Shown here: positions 1 to 10,341 of the stretch, in pieces
Layout of the letters: each line of letters opens with the position of its first letter
Position numbering within the stretch: position 1 is the first letter of the stretch
The notes under the pieces: model-generated
The model's input: only the letters and a program-made list of their open reading frames with translations
Told to the model about the DNA's origin: nothing
The model's database searches: none
NCBI GenBank assembly: GCA_963920525.1
Contig: OY986436.1
Span: 7,180,501 to 7,244,500 of the forward strand
Direction: 5' to 3'
Source of the DNA: Dichetophora obliterata
Taxonomy: Eukaryota; Arthropoda; Insecta; Diptera; Sciomyzidae
Length of the DNA stretch: 64,000 nucleotides
Translations under genes and position numbers: made by a program

Positions 1-474
1 CTCAGCATTCACTTCCACTTTAATTTAATTTATACATTCTGCATCTAATTCATAATTTAGTTGATTTCACATTTTGTGATAAACAATTTATTTCAATTAT
101 CTCGAATTTTCAGTCAAATTTGGCATTCCGAATATTTTTGTCACTCGAAAATAGCTTTTGTTTTTTTCTTATTTGCTGCTTGAGTTGGTTTGTTTTGTAC
201 AGCTCGCGAGTTTTACCCATTCAATTCCAAATACGATAAATTTTCTCTACCAGTAAAAATTTTCTGTTTTTGCTTGATGTCTTTTGATAAAATTCGTACT
301 TTTGTTATCGTTATTGTTGTTGTACTTGTCATTGTGACAGTTCTATTTTTTTGACAGACGTATTTAAATAGGGATGTCTGAAAAACATCGATACATCGAA
401 AATATCGATGTTTTGCTTCGATGCATCGAATATTGTCCACTCGATGTATTGAGCCCTTTTTCATTAGGTAATAA
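1..474. other. Non-coding AT-rich flank, no gene seen
   Basis: No reading frame here looks like protein. Around 375-440 the sequence is a run of overlapping ATCGAT-type palindromes (CATCGATACATCG, ATATCGATG, GATGCATCGA), which looks like the end of an old repeat rather than a regulatory cluster. It abuts the hairpin element that begins at about 475. Confidence 0.4.
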
Positions 475-591
475 ATTGCTTTCGCCACAAGCAGTTTGTG
501 GATTATTCGCAAGCATGAGGGGGTTAATGAAAGTCCCCTTTCAACCCGAATGCTTGCGAATAATCAACGAACTGCTTGCGGCGAAAGCAAT
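475..591. mobile_element. Foldback MITE, about 117 bp
   Basis: The two halves are near-perfect inverted repeats. The left arm (ATTGCTTTCGCCACAAGCAG, then GGATTATTCGCAAGCAT) is mirrored on the right (ATGCTTGCGAATAATC, then GCTTGCGGCGAAAGCAAT). Only a short purine/pyrimidine loop around 518-545 separates the arms, so the whole unit could fold as one hairpin. A related half-unit (ACTGCTTGCAGCGAAGGCAATTA) lies at about 731-754, so this is a repeat family and not a unique structure. Superfamily is not assignable because no clear target duplication is visible. Confidence 0.75.
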
Positions 592-2477
592 TATTTAAAT
601 AAAAATTCTAAATGTGTGATAGTTTGAATCATACTTGATTTTAAATACAAATTTTAGTTGTTTGATAGTTTAAAATCGTTTATTGAGCTTAAGGTCAAAG
701 TTAGAACAATTATGCGGTGAACTACCCCCAAACTGCTTGCAGCGAAGGCAATTATTGCTTTTTTGCTAACCTCCAGTTAAATTTCCGATTAGTGCTTAAC
801 TGGACATTGAGAAAACGGCCCTTAAATGTTAACATATCAAATATAGAAAAAAATCAAGTAAGTTCTTATAAATTTTTCACGATAATAGTGACAGCCCAAC
901 TAGAACTGATGGTCCACATTTAGGTTGCAGCAACGTCGTAGCGTTTATTTTTGTGTCAAAATTAACATGATTTACGTATCTAAGAACTATCCACTGCTCA
1001 TCTCACTCAACAAGAATTTCTCTGCTGGTAGCTTTTTTTCGCTATAGAAACACTAAAGTCTCAACAATTGAGAAAAATTTGGTAGATTTGAGAACTACGT
1101 CATCAGCAGTAAAGAAGTTCTCTATTGATATTACAGAAACGAGCTACTGCTCCGAACAAAATAAACGAAAACGCCTATTGCAAAAAAAAATTTTAGCAAG
1201 AAAACCAAGCCACCGAATGACACCCAGTAGCTCGTTTCAACAAATCATTCGAAAAGTACTCGAATGAAAGTGATGCAAGTCATTCCCGAACGGTCAAACT
1301 CGTTTGGTCGAGTATTAGTATGAAAAACTCACCATCACTTCTTTTTTAATAAAAAGGAAATCAACTTAACTCATTCACTGCTTTAAAAGTTGCTTAAACC
1401 AATTGGAATTCGTAGAACCAATAGAATTTTTTATTGAGCGTTCAGACTCACTTGCCAAAGTGAGAATCAACTCTAGAACCAATTCAAGTGAGAACCAACT
1501 AGATTGACAGATTCGATTCACAACACTTGCAGAAACAGACCAGACGAGAACAACGTCATCGTGACGTCAGTTCGAGAAAATCATTCGAAAAGTTATAGAA
1601 ACGAGCTACAGGAATGAACAGTTTGAACGCTCGCTTTTTCACACCAATTTGTGCCGCCATGTTGTGTGCCACACATGTGGCATAATCTGTTAGCTGCATT
1701 CCCTGCTAGACAGCAGTAACAAGTTTACATACACAACTAAACAAAATTTGGTGTTCACCAATACACTCTTATGTTGTCATTTCATGGAAAACAATAAAAG
1801 TTATATGTATTTCTATTTCTAGCTCTTTTGCGGGCAAAAAATAAACTCAACAAGAAAAATAAGCATGCAACACAAAGCGGTTCAATCAAATGGAAGTTTT
1901 TGAAAATTTATTAAAAATAGTGCATACGATATTTAATAATTTTTATTTTCAGATTAAGAAATTGAATAGATGCTGAAGAATACTTGGGACAAATTGTTTG
2001 AAAAAACAAGCAACTGCGAAATTGTGCTTTTGATGTTATGAGCTGTTCATGCTGAATTATTCTTTTATAATAGTTTGCTGTTTAAAATTTTATAATCAAT
2101 GCTAAATCTATCCGGAAGGTAAATATTTTATTAAAAAATTAATGCAAAAACTTCAAACAATTGTGTTTATAATTTGTCATATAAGAGGCCAGAGCTCTAA
2201 CCTGATGGCTAGGGGTTGGGTTAGAAACAACGGCATAGGGAGAGGGGAGGATAGTGCACAACTGAATTTATAATTGGTGTGAGCAGTTTAGCTATATATT
2301 TTTCTCATTGTAAAAACATGTGTGGCTGAAAGGGATGCCAGATCACACGAATGAGAATCAAAGATGCAAACCTTGTGACATTTTGATCACCGCTTGAGCA
2401 ATGGTCACAAGGTTTGTATGAAAAATTTTATATGGACGTAACGCAAAACGTGTGACCGCTCGTGTTATATACGCCGT
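592..2477. other. Intergenic repeat-derived sequence
   Basis: No protein-like frame was recognised. Recognisable pieces are the half-hairpin at about 731-754 (see 475-591) and a segment at 893-958 that is the inverted copy of 8858-8921. A stretch near 2330-2390 (GGGATGCCAGATCACACG) recurs inverted near 46640-46675. Several TTCGAA-rich and ACCAA-type short repeats lie between 1250 and 1620. It looks like layered, decayed transposon debris. Confidence 0.4.
893..958 (-). repeat. Dispersed repeat, inverted mate at 8858-8921
   Basis: The segment from GCCCAACTAGAACTGATGG to TAAACGC..TTTTGTGTCAAAA is found inverted at 8858-8921 with very few mismatches over about 64 bases. This suggests two copies of one element terminus in opposite orientation about 8 kb apart. 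No coding content. Confidence 0.7.
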
Positions 2478-3051
2478 ATGACCCCTTTTATATTGGTCAA
2501 GACTTGAAGTCAAGTTTCAGAGTTTGTAGGCAATTCGCCGCACATCGGAAGCGACGGAAGGGAAAAAGAAACTTGAAGCTGTACCGGCAATTTTTCGTTT
2601 TTTTTCGTGTTCCTTTTGCTATTTTCGCGTTGTTAACAGTGCTTTTTATTTTATTTTTCGCATATCAATGTGAATTTGCTAGACTTCGGTTGCATTAAAA
2701 TTTTTTGCATTTAATATAATTTAATTTTGCATTAAATTTTTAAGCAAAAACGTTTTGTTAACTTCCATCGTGGTAAAAAAATAAAATTCAGTTTGCAAAT
2801 TTCTATAAACTATAATTCATTTGCTTGCTACCTATCTCGTTTTATTTTTAGAAAACAAGGAAAGAAGACAAGAACTTGAATTCAAGTCTTGACCAATGTG
2901 AAAGCTTTTGTCAAGTTCAAAAGAGAACGTCAAAAAAACTTGACTTCAAGTCTTGATCAATGTAAAAGGGGTCAATGTGAAAGCTTTTGTCAAGTTCAAA
3001 AGAGAACGTCAAAAAAACTTGACTACAAGTCTTGATCAATGTAAAAGGGGT
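2478..3051. mobile_element. TIR element with duplicated right terminus
   Basis: The left end GACCCCTTTTATATTGGTC is matched by an inverted right end (GATCAATGTAAAAGGGGTC) after a shared CAAGACTTGAAGTCAAG block. The flanking TAT (left 2475-2477, right 3052-3054) could be a 3-bp target duplication. The right terminus occurs twice in tandem (about 2894-2972 and 2973-3051, about 79 bp per unit), each unit ending in AAAAGGGGTC. The interior has no convincing frame; a 78-codon frame at 2462-2698 has no recognisable domain. Confidence 0.75.
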
Positions 3052-3230
3052 CTATGTAACAGTTACTGTTCTAGCTGGGTTAAGCATTTAATTTTATGCG
3101 AATGTCAGAATCATTAAATTTTCGCAAAATTTATTATTAATCTGCGCAAAAGCGAAAAAATATAATATGCAAGTTTTTATTTAAATTAATATCTTGTTTA
3201 TGATTTATATCGATTATATTTAATTCATAG

Positions 3231-4145
3231 GGAATCCACAAACCAAAATATTAACACAAAGCAATATGAAATTTTTACTGAGTTTTTCCAAGAGCATCCC
3301 GACTTGGCCAAGGGACAGCTGAAGACAGTGATTGCCAACAATTTGTGGAAGACAGTGGTAAGTGACCTTAATGCTGCCGGGTCGCCCTTGCGAGATGTTG
3401 CTGGATGGAAAAAAGTAAGAAAGAAATAATAATTTTTTTTAGCACCGCGTTGCACAACATTTGTCTTACATAGGTTTGGGCGGATTACAAAAATAATCTT
3501 AAAGCGAAGCTGGGACGCAACAAGTCAGCAATTTCCGACACTGGCGGTGGCTCTTCAAAGTTCCGTCCATTAAGTCCACTGGAGGAGCAGGCCACACAAT
3601 TACTCTCCATGGACGAGGCTGCCAGTGGCATAAGTGCTGCGCTGGAGTCTAGCATAGGCCAAGGTTCCAGCTCACAGCTTTCAGCATCGATTTATGTGAC
3701 AGAAAGTTTCGAAGGCGCAGTGGCCCGAGCTAGCAGTGGTTCCCCTGAAAATAACACTCGACATCATAAGCGTGGCCGTTTCAGCTCAACTACAAGGGAC
3801 AAAGAGAATTTGCTACATAGGCAAGTTAAAAATCAGATAAAATATCAGCAAAATTCGGTTAAGGTATATTTTTCTAAAACTTTATTTTTAAACCATTTTT
3901 AATTATAAATATTCTTATACACTTTAAAGGTTTTGAAAAATATTGGCGATAGCTTACGGCGTATAACCAAGTACTCAAAGAAAAACTTGGAACTGGAAGA
4001 AAAGTTATATAAACTTAAACTCGAAAAATTCGAACGTGAAAATAAATATTACGCTGAAAAGCGAAAACTTACTCTTATGAAATTGGCAATTAAAAAAGAA
4101 ATGCTTGATGTTAAAGCAGTAGATGTTGTTTCGGTCAAAAAATAA
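3231..4145 (+). CDS. Myb/SANT-like (zeste-type) DNA-binding protein, 5' partial
   Basis: Three exons join in frame: 3231-3414, 3474-3863 and 3930-4145. Introns are 3415-3473 (GTAAGA..ATAG) and 3864-3929 (GTATAT..AAAG), both phase 0 and intact. The first exon follows an AG acceptor (CATAG) and has no in-frame ATG, so the start codon must be in an upstream exon that I could not find. Across the first junction the product reads EFFQEHPDLAKGQ, LWKTVVSDLNAAG, RDVAGWKKVWADYKNNLKAK. This is the Myb/SANT-like domain typical of zeste-related regulators and of Harbinger accessory proteins. A Ser-rich linker follows (SPLEEQATQLLSMDE, then TGGGSS-like). The last exon is a highly charged, probably coiled-coil tail (KKNLELEEKLYKLKLEKFE), ending at TAA 4143-4145. 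About 262 codons are visible. It may be a host transcription regulator or a domesticated transposon protein. It is convergent with RpS21. Confidence 0.8.
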
Positions 4146-5483
4146 AATTACTCATCGATATTTTTTTATACGATATAAAAATAATTTTTTAAAGATGTAA
4201 AAATTAATCTGATATTTTTTCTATTGGATGTGAAAACAATTTTTGATTTTTTGCAAATTTTAATGCCCCTCAGAGCAAACCAATTTAAAAGGAATATTTT
4301 TTGTTGAAAATCAACATTTTTTGTTCTTGAACAATTCAAATAAGTATTATTTCTAGACCTGATTAGAAAATATGGAAAAATACGATTCAAAAAGATATTA
4401 CTAATATTAAGATATTACAATATTATTACTGATATTGAAATTATTACCGATTAAAAAACCTAAAATTATTAAAGACACTATTATTTTTTTTGCACCAATT
4501 GAGGTTTTTTGACTATTTGATTGTGATTAATAGAAGCTAAGTCAAAGTCGTTAATAGGGCTAAAATGGCAAATTTACTTCAGTTTTATTTACTAGATTTC
4601 ACCCATCGTCTGCTTATCGATATTAAGTAAATTCTTTATAGTTTTCAATTATAAAAACTTAATACTTAAATAGCAAGAATAAATCACACGCGCCAATCTA
4701 GTCTACAACTGAATTCTTGGAATTGAGCATTTAAGATTTTACTATAAAAATTTTGTGGATACACTAAATAAAAATGCAACAGTAATTTAGCATGTAAAAT
4801 TTTCACACTCCAAATAATTTTTGTACCAATTTTCAACACATCGAATGCAGTAAATATGGCAATTAAACTTTTTTCAATTGACATGAAAATTAATAGTTTT
4901 TTAGACTCGAAGTACTTAATCCAAATTTATGGCTAGAGGAAAGACTGAAATAAACTTACCCAACCACTCTTTTTTTTCTAAGCTTGAAAACTCCAAGTGG
5001 ATGACACTACATACAGACAGAGACTAAGCACAAAATATTTGTAATAGTTTTAACTGATCTTCTCCGGAAAACATTTAATATCAATGTTTTCAAATTTTCC
5101 TAATTCAAGACAGTAGCATTCCATGAAGACACCGGCAACCAATTTGTACTTTCCTTGGTTATATAAACCAGGGGCCTCACTCTGTAATGCGTTTCGATTC
5201 AAAATCACACCATGTATTTCTTTTTTTGACAAATTTTTTATTAGTTGGAATTCAATGCAGGCAAAAACATTTTAAAGCAGAGGTAGAAGTTACTGCCATT
5301 TAGTAATCTTAGTTTATGGATGTACATGGTGCTTTTTGTTTTCGAATCGCATTTCAGATTAAGTCCCCAGGCTAAATACGGGCTAAACATAACCTCAAAA
5401 ACTGCAGTTGAGCTCAATTAAAAATGCATTTATTTTAGTTTTTAAAAATTATTTTCTAAAAAACTGCAACTTTATTAACATCT
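4146..5483. other. Intergenic region between two convergent genes
   Basis: No recognisable gene. Two short minus-strand frames exist: 5050-5232, about 60 codons with a globular look (GLYNQGKYKLVAGVF), and 4684-4884, 66 codons. Neither matches a family I know and neither has clear splice partners; at most they are exons of an unknown gene. The sequence is AT-rich. A TTATCGATATT motif (DRE-like core TATCGATA) sits at about 4615. Confidence 0.35.
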
Positions 5484-5952
5484 TTAGAAGTTTCTGTAAA
5501 CAAAACAAAGAAAAGCAACATTAGTTTACGAATTTACTGCAGAATAATCAAAATAAACTTTTGTGCAACCAAACAGCTGGCTGCACTTGCACTCACTTGC
5601 TAATAAGCCCGTCTTTCTTGGCCAACCGCACAATGCAATCATCGGATTCACCCATACGCCTGATTTCGCCGCAGATGGCATAGGTCTTGGAACCAACAGT
5701 CATGCGGCCGGTTTCTGCATCAACATCGACGATGCTCAATTGCACAGAGGCGTGGTCCTTGGCATGAATGATTCTGTTAGATGCCGAGCTTTTGGAAAAA
5801 TTAAAATACGATATTAAAATTAAAAATATAAATAGCAAATGCTCTGAACTGGTGAAGCCACCAGAGGAGCTCCCAGTGGAAAAACACGTGTTCCACACTT
5901 ACCACTTCCTGGGGCAGTACAAATCAACAGACTCTCCGGCGTCGTTTTCCAT
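5484..5952 (-). CDS. RpS21: 40S ribosomal protein S21 (eS21)
   Basis: Eukaryote-specific small-subunit protein S21, a component of the 40S ribosome. Three coding exons on the minus strand are 5952-5903 (50 bp), 5788-5597 (192 bp) and 5493-5484 (10 bp). They sum to 252 bp, giving 83 residues plus stop, the usual length of the fly protein. Exon 1 starts [17 protein letters not shown] Cys codon is split across intron 1 (donor GTAAGT), exon 2 carries [20 protein letters not shown] and [18 protein letters not shown], and the tiny third exon supplies the end of SKNF and TAA. The donor after exon 2 is GTGAGT. A closer acceptor (TTCTGCAG, about 5540) would give a different tail, so the acceptor at 5494-5495 is preferred because it restores the conserved KNF end. 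A polyadenylation signal AATAAA lies at 5476-5471, eight bases past the stop. A 5'UTR intron is likely: donor GTGAGT near 6047, acceptor TTTCAG just upstream of the ATG. Confidence 0.97.
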
Positions 5953-6089
5953 GTTTAAAGACTGAAATTTAAGTTAGGAAATATTCAGTCAGCTTTTTTG
6001 CACACTTAATTTGCTGAAACTTGATTATTTCGCACATTTTACTCACTTTTTTTGTAGAAATTTACAAAATTGATGATACTCGGCAATGG

Positions 6090-6112
6090 AGTCGAAAAGA
6101 AAAGAAATAGTA
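6090..6112 (-). promoter_or_regulatory. RpS21 pyrimidine-rich (TCT/TOP-type) initiator
   Basis: On the minus strand the sequence runs TATTTCTTTTCTTTTCGAC just upstream of a short non-coding exon. That exon appears to be spliced (donor GTGAGT near 6047) to the exon bearing the RpS21 ATG. Fly ribosomal-protein genes characteristically start transcription within such polypyrimidine initiators in place of the usual Inr. The exact start base cannot be fixed from sequence alone. Confidence 0.55.
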
Positions 6113-6461
6113 GAGGAACGTATAAGGGTTGGCAGCACTGCTAGGGCGAAGTTGGCTGCGTGTACAACTCGCTTTTTACACAACGAGTGAATAGAGTGTG
6201 TTCATTTAGATAGCGCACTGTAGTTTTAAAAAAACACTTATAAAGCTGATACGATCACACATTTTAAAAATTTTCATAATATATATGAATATAAGAAAAA
6301 AAATTCACCTTTGAGTTAAACTATGTTCATGCTCATTAAAAGTTGCTTTTGCTTTTTTGAACTGTGTTCAAGCTGCATTTTCTTTTTTACTTTTTTGTTT
6401 CGAAGACGGATTTTGGAGATATGAATAAGATTTCTGCGAGTCGTTAAATGTTCAATATTAA

Positions 6462-7205
6462 GGGTTTTCACAAGATGTCGTATTTTTGTATTATCGTATT
6501 TTTTTACAACAGTTGTAATTTTGTTGTTGTTGTATTCAATATAAAACTAATTTACGACAATACAATCGCGTTTGGTATGTATACTGTTTGTCGTATTTCA
6601 CCAGCGCTGTTCTTTCTTGTAACGAATTTCTTATTACCGTATGCATTTCATAAGAAACATTACTACCATAACAGCTTTTCTTATGCGAGGTAAAAATTTT
6701 TGTAGAAGAAATTGAATTTCTTGAAAGTTTTGACGTGGCTTTCTGATTCTGAAGTAAACTATAATGCAGATAAGCGAATGTTTAATTTCACTAATAAAAT
6801 ATATGTTTGGCCAAGCGCAAAACTCAACTGCTGCAATCCAAATAAAAAATGGACAGTCGCAGAAGAAAGAAAATTAATTGACTTTTTAATGGAAAATATA
6901 AGCTTTGAGGTTATTTTTACAAAACAAATTTGAAAGTTTGCTTATGTTATTGTTTTTAGAAGCCAATGGCTCAAACATTTTATAAATGTTTTGCGGAAAT
7001 GTTAGAATGTGGCAAGCACTTATTTTTGCTTTCTTTTTAGGCATTTAAAAAAATTTATTTTCTTCAGTCATCTATCTTTTTCTTCCGTCAGCTGTATAAA
7101 TACGACATACAACAAAATAAACCCTTAGGGTATGTTCACAGTTATTGTCTTTTTTTATTGAAAACTCAATACGACTTACAACAATACGACAGCTTGTGAA
7201 AACCC
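6462..7205 (+). mobile_element. PIF/Harbinger-type element carrying a Myb/SANT gene fragment
   Basis: The terminal inverted repeats are GGGTTTTCACAAGATGTCG on the left and its inverse CAGCTTGTGAAAACCC on the right. They are flanked on both sides by TAA (6459-6461 and 7206-7208), matching the TWA target duplication of PIF/Harbinger. The 744-bp interior has no DDE transposase, so it is non-autonomous. It holds a remnant of a Myb/SANT-like gene (separate entry). A second copy of the family, without that remnant and riddled with insertions, lies at 44287-45410: both share the ACAACAGTTGTAA block and the TCGTATTTCAC..GTGCTGTTCTT block. Confidence 0.8.
6841..7040 (+). pseudogene. Myb/SANT-like domain fragment inside the PIF element
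   Basis: The frame reads NKKWTVAEERKLIDFLMENI, then SFE at 6901-6909. After a plausible 50-bp intron (6910-6959, donor GTTATT weak, acceptor TTTTTAG) it continues KPMAQTFYKCFAEMLECGKH to TAG at 7038-7040. The W-T-x-x-E start, the 'FE-KP-AQ-x-Y' helix transition and the spacing fit the trihelix/Myb-like domains that accompany PIF/Harbinger transposases. The downstream half of the domain is missing. It may still be spliced, but it is too short to be a full protein; a remnant is the safest call. Confidence 0.6.
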
Positions 7206-7208
7206 TAA

Positions 7209-8857
7209 TTATTTTTTCATATAAAATCTTTACTAAGAAAACTAATTTTCTGTTTGTTTAATCTTATAGCTCGTCCTTGCTCGGAAAACAAGTAGCTTTT
7301 TGTAAAACGCAACATAAAAGCAGCTTTTCTATACAAATAACACTAGAAAAAAGCAACTTGTTGCATTTTTTATTCTTCTTTTCTGTATATGTTACCCTGT
7401 GTTTCGTCGATACTTACGAAATTAAAAGTTAATTTTTGTCATATGTCAATAACATATATAAAAGAGCAATAAGTATTGGATTGTAAGTATATATTTAGTT
7501 ATAAGATAACAATTAAAGTTAGGGTCTGTAAGAAAATGCATCATGATGCGCAAACTTCTTTTGCAGCACAAGTAAAATGATCGAAAAGGCCATTTTTGCA
7601 GCACTGCAAACATTAAACATTCTAAAATGTACTTTTTCTATCAAGCGTCACTCATCATTCGCATCAAAACGAATTCTCATCACGCTGCATTTGGGCAAAA
7701 ATTAAAATCACACGGTGAATACGTACAAAAAAATGTGAAAAAGCAAAAAGTAAACACAAGCAGCAAGCAGCACAATTGCAAGATTTAAGAAATACTGCAT
7801 TCATTTAGTTTAATTTCTAATATTGTGCACTTATAGTACGTGTAAATTATAATTTTCAACTATATTTTATGTAATTAAAAAAGTACTAAAGTTTTAGATG
7901 CTTTTGATGAGAATAATGCCATGAACACATTCACGACTACGCGACTCGACATGAAGAGTCAACAATCTGGAAAAATCATACTATTGTTTCCTTCACTCAT
8001 ACACAAATCCTTATATTTGCGCTGTTGTCGCTCGTCAAATTAGAAATAATGCACTGAACACATTCACCTCCATAAAAGCATGTAAAATAATCTTTTGTCG
8101 CGTCGCAAAGTCTTGCCGTCTTGAATGTTTCAGTGCATAATTCTATACCGGCGGTACCCAAGTAGAATTTTGCGACCACAGGTTGCTTAAGACACATTTT
8201 TTACACGACGACGTTGCAGCGATACTGATTTGGAAAATATTTTGTGGGAAAAGTTTGTAAAAATTCCTAGGATACTACTTTACCACTAGGTCTCAGAATT
8301 TTGTAACGATTTATCAAGTGTTACCTTTTAAAAATGCATCACTCATCATTCATCAAGATGTACATTTTGTAACAATTAGCTAATTGCGACCCAAGCGTAG
8401 GCTCTTTCTATTTAAAATGGTGGACGCAAATTATTATTATTTTTAAACATTTTTTTATTAATGTATGAAATTGTTGCAATATTTTCTGAATTTAGCTTGC
8501 GCTTAAATTCTTAAGAAGTTTTGGCTGTTATTTTACCGAAAATCTTCTTTCCCATCTACATTTAGCTCCAAATAATATCAAAAAACACTTAAGATTATGT
8601 TGTACTCCTATATCTTATAGAAATTTTAATTACAAAATAATTATATTTATGGCTGCAAAATGTAAACAAAACATGTAAACAAAATTAATTTTTTCAATTG
8701 GCAACTCTGTAATGCATTTATATATAAATGTGTATACTAAAATGTGATAAGTCACTTCAAAGTAATTTTCACTAACACAATGTCGGCATTGTGTTGCACC
8801 ACTTTCGAATCATAGTGGTCTCTGTAACGTAACCAATACGTAACATCATGTCATTTT
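7209..8857. other. Intergenic sequence with partial repeat copies
   Basis: No coding signal. The segment from about 7915 (GAACACATTCACGACTACGCG) to about 8215 is a rearranged copy of the repeat family seen at 8925-9040 and 62893-63467, sharing CTGGAAAAATCATAC and CACCTCCATAAAAGCATG. AT-rich filler surrounds it. Confidence 0.45.
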
Positions 8858-8921
8858 TGACACAAAAATAAACGCTACGACGTCGCTGCAACCCAAATGT
8901 GGACCATCAGTTCTAGTTGGG
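8858..8921 (+). repeat. Dispersed repeat, inverted mate at 893-958
   Basis: This is the inverted copy of the 893-958 segment and contains ATAAACGCTACGACGTCGCT and CCATCAGTTCTAGTTGGG. It directly abuts the next dispersed repeat at about 8925, so it may be the remaining terminus of an element disrupted by that repeat. Confidence 0.7.
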
Positions 8922-8924
8922 TAG

Positions 8925-9550
8925 CAACATATTCATGTCGCTGCTACATTTTCACCAAATTCACCTCCATAAGAAAAGCATGTAAAAATAATTTGACAGG
9001 TGTCGCCAGTCGTTGCTGTCATGAATGTGTTCAGTGCATTACAACGATTTAAATTTGGGACAAAAAATGAATTAACAACTTTTTTCAACAAACGAAACAA
9101 CAAACGAGAAGAACATAACAAAATGAAAACAAAGAAGCATTCAAAGTGCTGTCAAACACTTCAAGCAACGTAACGATTTTTTTTGTGGGAGAATAAATGC
9201 GAGAAAACACCCCTATTATACATGCATTTCTTTTCAATAATAGTACTGAAATATATTTTTGCATAAACTTATTTATAAATCTGCGTTCCTTTCGCCTTAA
9301 TATAATCGCGATAACAAATTTTAGCAAAGGAACAGCAAAAAAACGACTCGTAGAGGGCACTGCCGTTGCAGTCAAAATTAAATTCAAATAAACAATTATG
9401 ATGCAATAACTATTAGGTGTCATGAGAACGTGTGTCGTTCACAACTGTTGTGAACTATTATGGTAGCGATACCTTAGTGAACGATGTTTTTCTTTGAATG
9501 TGTCTTACTCTAAAGTCAGAAAAATTGTAAATTATTTAATTTAATTATTA
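8925..9550 (+). repeat. Dispersed repeat, direct copy of 63345-64000
   Basis: Two blocks match the window's right end in the same order and orientation. One is the TTTTCACCAAATTCACCTCC..CATGTAAAAATAATTTGACA block ending in GTGAATGTGTTCAGTGCATTA. The other is a longer block starting TTCCTTTCGCCTTAATATAA and running through GTCATGAGAACGTGTGTCGT to the end of the window. Roughly 500 bases are shared. No protein-coding frame is conserved between the copies, so this is a non-coding repeat. Confidence 0.75.
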
Positions 9551-9915
9551 TTACTATGCAACTATATAAATAATTTAAGTGCAATTGTTGGCTCCGCTGA
9601 ATGCGGCCAATGCGTGACACACGCTGTTTATATTGTTTTCTTTTATTTAACATTCGATGGTCGCCGCTCGTGAGAAAATAGGTAGCTGTCAAGTCCAGCT
9701 AATAGTGATTGTATCATGCAAACAATTAATTACATGCAATTATATAAATAATTTAAGTGCAATTGTTGGCTCCGCTGAATGCGTCCAATGTGTGTGACAC
9801 ACGCGGTTTGTTTTGTTTTATCTTGTTTAACATTCGATGGTCGCTGCTCGTGAGAAAATAGGTAGCTGTCATGGCTACCTTATAGTCATTGTATCAAACA
9901 AACAAAATATTAAAA
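9549..9915 (+). repeat. Tandem duplication, about 181-bp unit x2
   Basis: Two head-to-tail units begin at about 9549 and 9730. Each contains AATTGTTGGCTCCGCTGAAT, GTGTGACACACGC-like sequence and ATTCGATGGTCGC(C/T)GCTCG followed by GAAAATAGGTAGCTGTCA. The units differ at scattered positions, so the duplication is not recent. No coding potential. Confidence 0.8.
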
Positions 9916-10341
9916 AAATTAAATGACAGCTCATAAAAATATACATGTGCGACACCTGTGTTTCAAATATTTTAAAGGCTATATCACAATTTTATATGGA
10001 TAGAAAAAATAATCCTATTTGTTATAGGATTTTTAATTTTGTTTTTGCTTTGCATGTAAAAAAAATAATCTAGATTATTTTGAAGCGAATAGAACGCAGC
10101 TATTGTTATTAATTTCATTTCAATAAACTAAGTTTCAATAAGAAAATGTCGATATTTCTTTATTGCTATAAATAAATTATCCCTTTTAAATATATTGTGA
10201 TCACGTTTTTAATTATCCCCTTTGACAAGCTCCAACTACGTCACAACAAAGATGGCAGATATGCGCAATACGCTATAGACAAAAACACATAGAAAGCATG
10301 CATTCCTCAAGCCACTCAACTGCAGAAATTGCCAATCTATA
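9916..10341. other. Intergenic, nothing recognised
   Basis: AT-rich sequence without a protein-like frame, RNA gene or clear repeat boundary. A short direct motif ATTTTTAATTTTG/AATAATC.. near 10010-10080 looks like decayed repeat. Confidence 0.3.

Noticed and set aside
375..440. Cluster of DRE-like ATCGAT sites as a regulatory element
   Set aside because: The motifs are arranged as overlapping palindromes next to a MITE and far from any start site, so repeat structure is the simpler reading.
5050..5232. 60-codon minus-strand frame as an exon of a named gene
   Set aside because: It looks somewhat protein-like, but no family match or consistent splice sites were found; left as unassigned in the intergenic entry.
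6132..6230. RpS21 regulatory motifs upstream of the initiator
   Set aside because: GC is locally higher, but no motif could be assigned with confidence.
9085..9423. 112-codon minus-strand frame
   Set aside because: It lies in a dispersed non-coding repeat, and the matching copy at 63.8 kb does not conserve the frame.
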